Counted from the stretch's first letter, positions 1-6,797 are shown. The stretch is 11,750 nt of DNA from Spirochaetaceae bacterium (GCA_031257135.1 JAIRPH010000219.1:1-11750); one strand, 5' to 3'. Numbers and translations: made by a program. Notes: generated by a model not told the origin, from the letters alone.

Positions 1-75
1 CTAAAAATTGGCCCTTAAAAACACGGAATTATGGTGTTGTGATGGATGCGACGTTATCCCATTGGGTATTTTTTA

Positions 76-92
76 CCCCCCCCCCCCCCCCC
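76..92. repeat. Homopolymeric poly-C tract (17 C)
   Basis: Seventeen consecutive C residues, preceded by TTTTTTA and followed by TATTTAAAT. Homopolymer G/C runs of this length are slippage-prone. In treponemes (tpr genes of T. pallidum) and Neisseria, similar tracts near promoters cause phase-variable transcription. Here the run sits between a weak -35-like TTTTTA (70-75) and a -10-like TATTTA (93-98), so its length equals a 17-bp spacer. It also lies just upstream of a second promoter candidate at 103-131. A regulatory role is inferred; a sequencing length error is possible. Confidence 0.85.
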
Positions 93-102
93 TATTTAAA
101 TT

Positions 103-131
103 TTTACGGTAAGGGCGGAAAGCGGTATACT
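103..131 (+). promoter_or_regulatory. Candidate sigma-70 promoter of the envelope operon
   Basis: TTTACG (103-108) matches the -35 consensus at 4 of 6 bases. It is followed by a 17-bp spacer and TATACT (126-131), which matches the -10 consensus at 5 of 6. Transcription would start near 138 and give a leader of about 240 nt before the ATG at 377. The poly-C tract ends 10 nt upstream of the -35 element. An alternative promoter using the C tract as its spacer (70-98) has weaker hexamers. Confidence 0.4.
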
Positions 132-159
132 CAAGCTGGCAATAGTTTTTTGAATAGTT

Positions 160-188
160 CTCCCGGCATAGGGGAGCGCGATTCCGGG
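160..188 (+). other. Leader hairpin with two mutually exclusive pairings
   Basis: CTCCC (160-164) can pair with GGGAG (172-176). Alternatively CCCGG (162-166) can pair with CCGGG (184-188). Both use the same left arm, so only one can form. No T-run follows. It is the first of three tandem hairpins in the operon leader. Function unknown; chance formation is possible because the stems are only 5 bp. Confidence 0.3.
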
Positions 189-203
189 TATTCTCATTTT
201 CTC

Positions 204-236
204 ATCAGGTCGGCGTTACGATCTGATATATTTTTA
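204..236 (+). terminator. Terminator-like hairpin in the leader (first)
   Basis: ATCAGGTCG (204-212) pairs with CGATCTGAT (219-227): 9 bp including one G-U pair, with a 6-nt loop. A T-rich stretch with five consecutive T follows (231-235). The stem is moderately stable. It lies about 66 nt after the predicted transcription start and 140 nt before the first gene, so it could be an attenuator or the end of an unseen upstream transcript. Confidence 0.4.
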
Positions 237-247
237 TCTCTGGAGGC

Positions 248-308
248 AAGACTGCAATATCCGTTTTACGCTATATAGGCGGCGGGTATTGCGGTCTTTT
301 ATATTTTT
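248..308 (+). terminator. Strong terminator-like hairpin just upstream of the LRR lipoprotein gene
   Basis: The 16-nt arm 248-263 (AAGACTGCAATATCCG) is complementary to 283-298 (CGGGTATTGCGGTCTT), using two G-U pairs and no mismatches. The loop is 19 nt, and a T-rich tail follows (297-308, then more T to 325). This is a credible intrinsic terminator that any transcript begun upstream must pass before reaching the first gene, 40-80 nt later. It may end an upstream transcript or act as a conditional attenuator of this operon. No known riboswitch motif was recognised. Confidence 0.6.
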
Positions 309-327
309 CTCGTTTTTATGTTTTTCT

Positions 328-376
328 AGGAGGAAGTGTGAAAAAACTTAGCGTTTCGATGTTTAGGAGGGTAGTT
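328..376 (+). promoter_or_regulatory. Two tandem AGGAGG ribosome-binding sites
   Basis: AGGAGG occurs at 328-333, 4 nt before GTG 338, and again at 365-370, 6 nt before ATG 377. The two start codons are in the same frame. The downstream pair has the better spacing and the better start codon. The upstream pair would either extend the signal peptide by 13 residues or deliver ribosomes to the second site. Confidence 0.7.
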
Positions 377-2347
377 ATGAAGAAAGGCTTATCGGGAGTA
401 TTAGCCGCATTGCTGGTACTCGCTCTGTTTGGTTGCGGCAATTCGGAGTCGGAAGAAGAAGCTATCAACGCCGTTGACGTTGCATCAATAACAGAACTGT
501 CCAGCAAAATAAGCGCCGATCCGCGAGGCGGAAGCGTTGATGATCCGGTTTGGATTAGATTAGGTCCGGACATTTCCAGTAATGACTTAGAGATCGAATA
601 TGAAGATTCTCCCGGTTTATACGACGGAATCGGCGGACTTTTTAAAGCCTTCGGCGATAGCGGTAAATATGTCGCCCTTGATTTGAGAGACATAACGTGG
701 ACCGTGATGGACAATAACGGCGCTATGGTAAAAGGCATTCCCGGCGCCACCAGTAATGACGTCAATAACCGCCGTCCAAACGTCAGTAAACTCGTGGATA
801 TTAAACTGCCTAAGGATCTCGTTATTATAGAGGCCCGGGCTTTCGTAAACTGTACCAACCTGAAAAAACTTGATTTAAGGGGACAGTCAAGATTACAGTA
901 TATTGACGAATATGCGTTCTATAATCCTACAAGCCTAAAGTCAATAGATTTCAGCGGCTGTACTTCTTTAAAGCTGATCGGAGGATACGCATTTACTTAC
1001 GCTGAAAATCTGGAAACGCTTGATCTTGCGCCTTGCACATCCCTTACGGAAATTGGGGGCAGAACCTTCAGGTACGCCTACCGTCTAAAATATGTCGAAT
1101 TTCCGGCAAGTCTGAGAAAAACCGGAGATTATTCTATGGATTACTGTTACAGTTTGAAGTACATCCGATTCAGAACCGCCACCGTCGCTCTTGATTGGGG
1201 TTGGTCTACGCTTCTGTATAGTCAGAATGCGACGGATAGAAATAATAATTCCACTGAAACATATAATGGACTTCCCGCTAGTCACCGGATGTACGCATTT
1301 GAGTCAAAAGACCCAGCTACTATGCAAATGTACGTCATATATCACCCGAATACCATCGGATGGACCCAAGATACCGGCACGTACTACGCGGATAATCAGG
1401 AACGGGAATTTCACCAAGCGCATCATGTGCCGCTTCCCTACAGCGGAAATCCGAATGCGGTATATGCCGCCTCAGTTGACGCTCTGCGGGGCGAAGCCTT
1501 GCTGAAGTACAGCGATGAATTCCGCGGACAAAAGACCGTTAAGGTCAACGCGTCAGGACTCGCCGATTATAACGGTAAAAAGGTAACTTCCAATATCGGC
1601 AATAATGTGTCGGGTACCATCAGCGGCGGAGCGGTTGCCATGACCATTCCCGAGCCTTCCGTAACCCAACTTCAGCCGATGGATACTGACTCGTTCTCTT
1701 CTATTACCGGTTTGTATGGACCTGATAAGTGGTACAACTCACCGAGGGAGAATGACGATTGGACTGTAAACGGATATTCCAGTACCGAGGGAAAACCGTG
1801 GATTTGGCCCCGGGACGCTCAGTTTGCCGTACTCGACTTGTCGGTACAGGACGGCGGAACCCTGATGCAGTATGGAAAGAGCAATTATAAACTCGCATGG
1901 GTTGCACCAAGCGGCGAACGGGAGGGACATGAACAACAGGATGTCCGGGTTGTTAAATATGTATATGTCGATAAAGACGTCTCGGTTTTCCGATATACCC
2001 GGTCTCCGGTTGGGAGCGGAACATGGGGAACCTTACGGTTTGTGTATTTGTCTCTGAAAAAAGGCTGGAATCAGCTTGAAGTGAAAGAAGAAGTGCAAGA
2101 TTCGGGAACCCCCAGCTCTACACGGTTCCATACCAGTATTTGGGTTTCCGGCGGACTCATCGAAGACGACTCAAACGGTCCTCAAGATATTCGGGAGCAG
2201 GATACAACGAAAATAAACAACTACACCAATATCCTAATACCCTCTAAGCCGATCCCCTGGGCAGTCCGAATGGACGATCCGTGGTCTGCTATCGTTTCAC
2301 CGGATATAAGCGGCGGTCCTACATTAGAGTCTCCTCATCGGAATTAA
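377..2347 (+). CDS. Leucine-rich-repeat (BspA/TpLRR-like) surface lipoprotein
   Basis: Predicted lipoprotein of 656 residues. The N-terminus has two lysines, a hydrophobic stretch and lipobox LFGC, with C20 as the lipidated residue. After a Ser/Glu-rich linker, residues about 137-265 contain roughly five LRR_5-type repeats with the pattern 'L..I...AF..C..L..LDL' (for example around IEARAF, IDEYAF and IGGYAF). Such repeats in treponemes and oral bacteria are typical of surface adhesion or ligand-binding proteins. The remaining ~390 residues are rich in aromatic and beta-prone sequence, and I recognise no domain there. ATG 377 is chosen because AGGAGG (365-370) sits 6 nt upstream and gives a compact signal peptide. 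An in-frame GTG at 338, with its own AGGAGG at 328-333, would add 13 residues. First gene of the operon; a role in binding glycan or host surface is inferred. Confidence 0.85.
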   Translation: MKKGLSGVLAALLVLALFGCGNSESEEEAINAVDVASITELSSKISADPRGGSVDDPVWIRLGPDISSNDLEIEYEDSPGLYDGIGGLFKAFGDSGKYVALDLRDITWTVMDNNGAMVKGIPGATSNDVNNRRPNVSKLVDIKLPKDLVIIEARAFVNCTNLKKLDLRGQSRLQYIDEYAFYNPTSLKSIDFSGCTSLKLIGGYAFTYAENLETLDLAPCTSLTEIGGRTFRYAYRLKYVEFPASLRKTGDYSMDYCYSLKYIRFRTATVALDWGWSTLLYSQNATDRNNNSTETYNGLPASHRMYAFESKDPATMQMYVIYHPNTIGWTQDTGTYYADNQEREFHQAHHVPLPYSGNPNAVYAASVDALRGEALLKYSDEFRGQKTVKVNASGLADYNGKKVTSNIGNNVSGTISGGAVAMTIPEPSVTQLQPMDTDSFSSITGLYGPDKWYNSPRENDDWTVNGYSSTEGKPWIWPRDAQFAVLDLSVQDGGTLMQYGKSNYKLAWVAPSGEREGHEQQDVRVVKYVYVDKDVSVFRYTRSPVGSGTWGTLRFVYLSLKKGWNQLEVKEEVQDSGTPSSTRFHTSIWVSGGLIEDDSNGPQDIREQDTTKINNYTNILIPSKPIPWAVRMDDPWSAIVSPDISGGPTLESPHRN

Positions 2348-2411
2348 GACGCCGGGATTCGGGCGGAAAACCGTCCGAATCTTGAAAGTTAATCAAGGAA
2401 AAAGGTACACA

Positions 2412-3908
2412 ATGCGTAAACTGAACGAGCGTTTCAACATAAAAATCTCTCTTCTGGCGTTGACGCTGATTGCGGGTATATCCAGCATTTCCGCCCAAGA
2501 AACCGATACCGGCAAAGGCGAAGGAGTCAAAGCGGCAATCGATTTGTATGTAGACATATTCCGGGTGACTAATCAGACCTTTGAACGCCCTGATATTCGG
2601 GGCAAAACCTATCAGGACAATACTGTCGCTGAATTTTTTTACACCAATAAAGACTTTTGGAGCGATAGTAAAGTATCCATAGGATACGACGGGTCTTTTT
2701 TCGGCGGCTCTTTTGCCATACAGCCCGGAGAAGAACTGATAAAACCGGTCAGCAAACTGAAGGGCTGGGTTCAATTCGGCTTTCTTCGCGTTACTTTGGG
2801 CAATGATATTGAATCGGTCTATGCCGACCCCTTAGACGCTGATCCGAAAATAAGAATATATACCGGCAAAAACAGCAACGGCGTTGTATCATGGAATTCA
2901 ACGATAAACCCGGACAATATTACTCGCGACGAGGGTTTACTGGTTGAAGCCTTCCTCAAGTCCTTTACCATTGCCGCCGCCGCGGGTAACTTTACCTCAA
3001 AGTTTGACCCACTTAAAGTAGCTACGGCTAATGAGTATATCGACAGATATGAGGGTACATTCAGATACGGCGCCAGAGTCGGCTATAATTTAGGACAATT
3101 CGGGAAAGTAAACGCCTCTTATACGATGGATTATGAATCGGTAGCCAATAACTATAGTTTCAAATCGGCAAATTCTACGGATATTGTTCCAATAAAGCCT
3201 GACGCTGAAGTATTCAAGCATATATTCGGAGTCTACGGAAGTCTTCATCTGACCCCGGTTTTAGATTTAACGGTAGGGTATAACGGGTTTATAACCGCCT
3301 ATCTTTCTGAATTTTACTTGGCAGGAAACCCCGTTCAAACCGGATATCCTATAGTATTTAAAAACGGCGTTAATCTGAACCTCCGGTATAAGGGGATCGC
3401 CGGATTGACCCTCAGAACCGATCATTGTCTTACGCTTTGGGAAGATAAAGATTATGAGCTTTTTGAAACGACCGGCAATAGCGCATGGATAAACATAGGA
3501 CTTACGCCGTCGGTAAACGCGGATAACTATGCGTCAATCAGTCACCTTATTCTGTGGAACGGCATCGGGGCGGCGTATGAATTTACGGATAGATTTACCG
3601 GCAGTATCTATGTCAGGAATTTATTCAGCCAATATACCGCATCCGGAAGAACGCCTAACGGTTCTGGAAATTATACCTTATTCCGGGATCAAATCGGAGT
3701 CGAGATCAAGGGAATGTATAAACTGCATCCTAAAGCGGAAGTGTTTGTAAAACTGATTTTGGAAGACACTATGATCAGCCGGTCTCAAGATTTAAATGCG
3801 CAGTCGCCTAATCATTTTATACAAAACCCTGCGCCGGAGCCGGTTGAGACTTTTGATAATGAATTGCTGGTGCGGATTCCAATCGGAATTCAGCTTACCT
3901 TACAATAA
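2412..3908 (+). CDS. Putative outer-membrane beta-barrel (porin-like) protein
   Basis: Predicted exported protein of 498 residues. A basic start is followed by a hydrophobic core and a signal-peptidase I site around residues 25-28 (SISA before Q-E). The mature part alternates polar and hydrophobic/aromatic residues in short segments separated by Gly/Asn/Asp turns, as in YGARVGYNL, FGVYGSLHL, NLNLRYKGI, WINIGLTPS and GSIYVRNLF, and ends in IPIGIQLTLQ. This is the look of an outer-membrane beta-barrel. The family is not recognised; it is far shorter than a SusC/TonB-dependent transporter and has no visible plug or TonB box. ATG 2412 is preferred over TTG 2382 because an AAGG-rich site (2400-2405) is 6 nt upstream and it gives a clean signal peptide. 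Being between two lipoprotein genes suggests a porin for their products or an anchor for them. Confidence 0.75.
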   Translation: MRKLNERFNIKISLLALTLIAGISSISAQETDTGKGEGVKAAIDLYVDIFRVTNQTFERPDIRGKTYQDNTVAEFFYTNKDFWSDSKVSIGYDGSFFGGSFAIQPGEELIKPVSKLKGWVQFGFLRVTLGNDIESVYADPLDADPKIRIYTGKNSNGVVSWNSTINPDNITRDEGLLVEAFLKSFTIAAAAGNFTSKFDPLKVATANEYIDRYEGTFRYGARVGYNLGQFGKVNASYTMDYESVANNYSFKSANSTDIVPIKPDAEVFKHIFGVYGSLHLTPVLDLTVGYNGFITAYLSEFYLAGNPVQTGYPIVFKNGVNLNLRYKGIAGLTLRTDHCLTLWEDKDYELFETTGNSAWINIGLTPSVNADNYASISHLILWNGIGAAYEFTDRFTGSIYVRNLFSQYTASGRTPNGSGNYTLFRDQIGVEIKGMYKLHPKAEVFVKLILEDTMISRSQDLNAQSPNHFIQNPAPEPVETFDNELLVRIPIGIQLTLQ

Positions 3909-3928
3909 ATTTTTACGGAGGATACTGT

Positions 3929-5200
3929 ATGAAAAAACTTTTTTTGGCGCAATACGCGTCCGTGGCCGCTGGTCTCGCCCTTATAGCAGGGCTTGCCGGA
4001 TGTCCTTCTGATTCGGGTTCCACCAGCGGAACTGATCCTAACACCGAAAACCCCGGAAACCCCGGCGGCGAGTGGGGAGAGGGAGGCAGTCTCTCAGCCG
4101 TCACAGATACCACAAAGCTGAATAAGAACGGGGTCCAAGTGATTCACACTATGTGGGGCGAACCGGAAGAAGACCCTCGGCAAGTAATAGGATATGAGTT
4201 GGCAGACGGCACCCCCTATTTCGACCGGTATGTCATGCTCTACGGGTTCCGGCTTCTGGACAAAAATTGTTCCCAAGATACGGAGGTAACCTGCACTAAA
4301 ACAGGCTTGCACATCCACATCGCTAATGATGTAAAAGCACATTATCTCGATCAATATAATACCTACATAAAACCAGTGCAGGATAGGGGTATCAAAGTCC
4401 TTATGTCGATTGTTCCTCAAGATTCCGGGGTTGCTGTCGGTTCGCTCTATCGCTGGCCTATGCAGGCGGTGTATGATTGGTCTCCCTATCCGTATGGTGA
4501 AGCAGAGGTTGCGGTTTTGATCCAGCAGATAGCGGAACTTTTTGACCAATATCCTTTCGACGGTCTTGCGTACGATGAGGAATACGGCAATAATAAAACC
4601 GGACAGAGGGGACCGGGCGGCGTATATCCCACCGAAGGAGCTTACGACGCGGTGATGACCAATGCCTTAAGAGACGACGCATGGCAGATCGGCGGCGAAA
4701 ACCTTTTGCGGTTCGCCTATGAAGTTGAAGCGGCGATAGGCAGGGATATTATTCAGGAGGTATATGAAATCCGTTACGGAGAGCACGTAGCGTCGGAATA
4801 TACGCTTGCAGACGGTACCGAGATACGCCTAGAGGATGTTATCGATTGTTCATACGAAGTCTACTACGGTAGCTGGGATGCAAACTCCCATATCGGTATG
4901 CCAAGAGCCAAGTACGGTCCTGCTTCAGTGTCCATTGCTGATGTGAGCGGCGGTCCGAAACCGCCTCCCGGAAGAATTAACGGCGGCATTCTCACCCGTA
5001 TGGCGGATCACCTGCGCGGAAACTACGGTGTGGTTATGTACTATTGTATCCGTTCCCGGAATGAAATACAAGCGAAGTGGTCCAATTATTTCGGCTCCGG
5101 CAATCCGCCGATGGAAGACTATTTTTCTCAGATAAGCCAGACAATTCATGGGCAAGATACGGTATATCGAGGTCCAGATTATGCGCGGGTATGGGAGTAG
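3929..5200 (+). CDS. GH18 endo-beta-N-acetylglucosaminidase-like (Endo H/F type) lipoprotein
   Basis: Lipoprotein of 423 residues with lipobox LAGC (C25) and a Ser/Gly/Pro/Asn-rich linker to about residue 55. The rest resembles the Endo H/F branch of glycoside hydrolase family 18, which cuts the chitobiose core of N-glycans: a beta-strand motif IKPVQDRGIKVLMSIVP (147-163), the active-site strand FDGLAYDEEY (210-219), a YYGSW motif (312-316) and a closing strand GVVMYY (367-372). Compared with Endo H (DGVDFDDEY), the assisting Asp (D216) and catalytic acid (E218) are present, but the first Asp of DxDxE is A214. Activity is therefore plausible but may be altered. C114 and C122 could form a disulfide. 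Start ATG 3929 has GGAGG (3917-3921) 7 nt upstream and lies 20 nt after the barrel gene. Probable role: surface release of N-glycans or GlcNAc-containing chains; substrate not known. Confidence 0.8.
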   Translation: MKKLFLAQYASVAAGLALIAGLAGCPSDSGSTSGTDPNTENPGNPGGEWGEGGSLSAVTDTTKLNKNGVQVIHTMWGEPEEDPRQVIGYELADGTPYFDRYVMLYGFRLLDKNCSQDTEVTCTKTGLHIHIANDVKAHYLDQYNTYIKPVQDRGIKVLMSIVPQDSGVAVGSLYRWPMQAVYDWSPYPYGEAEVAVLIQQIAELFDQYPFDGLAYDEEYGNNKTGQRGPGGVYPTEGAYDAVMTNALRDDAWQIGGENLLRFAYEVEAAIGRDIIQEVYEIRYGEHVASEYTLADGTEIRLEDVIDCSYEVYYGSWDANSHIGMPRAKYGPASVSIADVSGGPKPPPGRINGGILTRMADHLRGNYGVVMYYCIRSRNEIQAKWSNYFGSGNPPMEDYFSQISQTIHGQDTVYRGPDYARVWE

Positions 5201-6425
5201 CCTGAAGCGCGGATTTTCAGCATTCGCGGCGGGGGCGGCATCTTTGATGCTTGCTTCCTGTCCGTATCCTAACGGATCGGACTTAGTATACGCCCCTGCC
5301 CAGCCTGAAAAGAATCCGCCTAACAATCCCGACGCTTCGGTCAGGACGGCTCTTTATATAGATACGTCCGATACGTCCGATTCTGCCGAAATACTGAAAA
5401 CAGCGGGCAAGTACCTTGTCTCGGTGAATAATACTGAAACGCCGTATTTTGATTACGTGATTATCAGCGGCGCGGAAATTAAACGGGGAAAGAGTATCCC
5501 CATGCTTGAACTTTCCGAAACAATACTGGAGGTTTTGCGTAACCGAAGAACGCTGATTAAGCCGTTGAGGGATAAGGGCGTCAAAATTCTGCTCGGCATT
5601 ACCGGCGGAAAAGACGGCGTCACTTTCGGCGTTCTTACCGGCGTAACAGAGGAAAACGATCCGAGCAAAGATACTGAACAGGCGCTTTTCGCCCGGCAGA
5701 TCGCGGATATTTGTTTGTACTACGAACTGGACGGCGTTGAATTTTATGACAAGGACGGAGAAAGCGAAGAACAGTCGCCCTATCCTCAAATCGGCGCGTC
5801 CTACTGGAACGGGGAAAGCCTTATCGAAATTTCTGATACGAATATGGCTTTAGCCGAAACGCAGTGCCGGGAAGCGTGGACAAAAGGCGGCAAAAACATG
5901 GTCAATACGATGAGCTACCTTATTGAGATGTTCGGCGCGTCGGCTTCTGCCCAAGGGGATCTGCCGATAGACGCGAAAATGAATACCCCAATTCTTGTAC
6001 GCGAAACCGGGTATGGAAAATACCTTTCCCCGAATATACCGCGGTATGCGTTTGCTACTACCATGAGCTGTCTCACTTACAGCATCAATAGCGACTCCTC
6101 GATAAACGTTTACGATATATGGGAATCTTCAATAATGGACACAGACGGCAATACCTTTATCGGACTCAGAGATTACGCGCCGTGTATAATCGATCTGGGG
6201 GCGATAAACTCTTATTCCTTAGAGCTGTTTGCAAAAAAGCTCGGCAGAAACGGATTCATGCCGGCATACGGCAGTGACCCGGAAATATCCGGCATACTCG
6301 GCGACACCGACTACGGACTTGTGTATTACACCAATTTACAGCCTCACTCAGAAGACCAGTTGGAAAAACTATCTGTTGTTTCCCGCGAAGTGTTCGGCGC
6401 AGATGTGCTGTATAGAGGGAATTGA
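5181..6425 (+). CDS. GH18-like lipoprotein with lost catalytic residues (probable glycan-binding pseudoenzyme)
   Basis: Predicted lipoprotein of 414 residues with lipobox LASC (C27). It is a divergent paralogue of the preceding protein: IKPLRDKGVKILLGITG (126-142) matches the same Endo H-type strand, LDGVEFYDKD (183-192) occupies the active-site strand, YGLVYYTN (378-385) matches the closing strand, and both proteins end near YRG. The DxxDxDxE positions read D184, E187, Y189, K191, so both the assisting Asp and the proton-donor Glu are replaced and hydrolysis is not expected. The fold probably serves binding. ATG 5181 is preferred, with GAGGT (5169-5173) 7 nt upstream and a standard lipoprotein signal. 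It overlaps the previous gene by 20 nt, implying coupled translation. ATG 5148 would add 11 residues. Last gene of the operon, followed directly by a terminator. Confidence 0.75.
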   Translation: MRGYGSSLKRGFSAFAAGAASLMLASCPYPNGSDLVYAPAQPEKNPPNNPDASVRTALYIDTSDTSDSAEILKTAGKYLVSVNNTETPYFDYVIISGAEIKRGKSIPMLELSETILEVLRNRRTLIKPLRDKGVKILLGITGGKDGVTFGVLTGVTEENDPSKDTEQALFARQIADICLYYELDGVEFYDKDGESEEQSPYPQIGASYWNGESLIEISDTNMALAETQCREAWTKGGKNMVNTMSYLIEMFGASASAQGDLPIDAKMNTPILVRETGYGKYLSPNIPRYAFATTMSCLTYSINSDSSINVYDIWESSIMDTDGNTFIGLRDYAPCIIDLGAINSYSLELFAKKLGRNGFMPAYGSDPEISGILGDTDYGLVYYTNLQPHSEDQLEKLSVVSREVFGADVLYRGN

Positions 6426-6437
6426 AAAATATCCCAT

Positions 6438-6469
6438 AACGCCGGAACCCCCGGCGTTTTTTATTTTTA
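6438..6469 (+). terminator. Intrinsic terminator of the envelope operon
   Basis: AACGCCGG (6438-6445) pairs perfectly with CCGGCGTT (6451-6458) around a 5-nt loop, followed by a T-rich run to 6469. It lies 12 nt after the stop codon of the GH18-like gene. It is the only strong terminator after the first gene of the four, which supports one transcription unit. Confidence 0.9.
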
Positions 6470-6504
6470 AATAGCGCCCGCTTGAACTCGCTCGGTAATA
6501 TATT

Positions 6505-6630
6505 TTACATATCCCGCGGTTCCTTATCCAGCCTCGCCTTATCCTGATTGGAAACGATATTCTTATCAAGAAGTATAGCGTCAAGAACCCCCAAGATAAT
6601 TTTTCGGAAGTGATCTACAAAGTATGATAC
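6505..6630 (-). pseudogene. Relic or short C-terminal fragment of a minus-strand gene
   Basis: On the minus strand, 41 sense codons run from 6630 down to a TAA at 6507-6505. The last part reads LDAILLDKNIVSNQDKARLDKEPRDM, split here as LDAILLDKNIVSN and QDKARLDKEPRDM. It looks like a natural amphipathic protein end rather than random sequence. No ATG is present: a stop codon lies immediately upstream (6633-6631), and the only in-frame start would be a TTG inside the fragment. Beyond it the DNA turns AT-rich and non-coding. I read this as a decayed gene end; a tiny gene using a rare start cannot be excluded. Family not recognised. Confidence 0.3.
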
Positions 6631-6660
6631 TTAATTCTTTATAAAATATAGAATTATAAT
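6631..6660 (+). promoter_or_regulatory. Candidate promoter upstream of ruvB (distal)
   Basis: A perfect TATAAT lies at 6655-6660 in very AT-rich DNA. The matching -35 is poor (TTAATT at 6631-6636, 18-bp spacing). Transcription from here would begin near 6667 and include the long hairpin at 6686-6781 in the ruvB leader. Confidence 0.35.
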
Positions 6661-6685
6661 ATAAACTATAGTAGTCGGTTCACAA

Positions 6686-6781
6686 GCAGAAAATATCCGG
6701 TTTTTTGAGACGAAGCGGTAAACGCGAATAACAAGAAAAAAGATAGAAAAAATACCGCCTCGGAAAAGCAGGATTTTCTGC
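6686..6781 (+). other. Long imperfect inverted repeat / structured RNA candidate before ruvB
   Basis: Three complementary segment pairs are nested in order. GCAGAAAATATCC (6686-6698) faces GGATTTTCTGC (6771-6781), with a 2-nt bulge. TTTTGAG (6703-6709) faces CTC plus AAAA (6759-6767), with a 2-nt bulge. GCGGTA (6715-6720) pairs with TACCGC (6753-6758). The terminal loop is A-rich, about 32 nt. Together they could fold a roughly 96-nt stem in the ruvB leader. No coding potential is visible on the plus strand and no known RNA family was recognised. No T-run follows, so it is not a terminator. Confidence 0.35.
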
Positions 6782-6797
6782 AACAGCCGGGAAGGGC

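Larger units (their letters stand above)
1..376. other. Gene-free upstream/leader region of the envelope operon
   Basis: No convincing gene lies here. The region holds a 17-base C tract, candidate promoter elements, three consecutive hairpins and two purine-rich ribosome-binding sites, each listed separately. One open frame (GTG 39 to TAG 276-278) runs through the C tract and would encode a PPPPP run. It has no obvious Shine-Dalgarno site and no recognisable protein character, and its stop lies inside the loop of the last hairpin, so I treat it as non-coding. Nothing identifiable is seen in positions 1-60. Confidence 0.6.

Noticed and set aside
39..278. Open frame of 79 codons crossing the poly-C tract, possibly a contingency gene
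   Set aside because: It has no Shine-Dalgarno site and no family-like sequence, and its stop lies in the loop of a terminator-like hairpin. Any change of the tract not divisible by three would break it. Kept only as a low-probability alternative.
316..858. Long minus-strand open frame of 180 codons
   Set aside because: It is antisense to the LRR lipoprotein gene, which has signal peptide, lipobox and repeats. The antisense product has no recognisable features and is explained by codon bias.
4094..4549. Minus-strand open frame of 151 codons
   Set aside because: It lies wholly within the GH18 coding sequence, which has clear family motifs, and has no ribosome-binding site or conserved motif of its own.
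5283..5789. Minus-strand open frame of 168 codons
   Set aside because: It is antisense to the second GH18-like lipoprotein, with no independent support.
2412..6425. SusC/SusD-type polysaccharide utilisation locus
   Set aside because: The barrel protein is about 500 residues with no TonB box or plug domain, and no lipoprotein shows SusD-like repeats. Only the functional logic is comparable.
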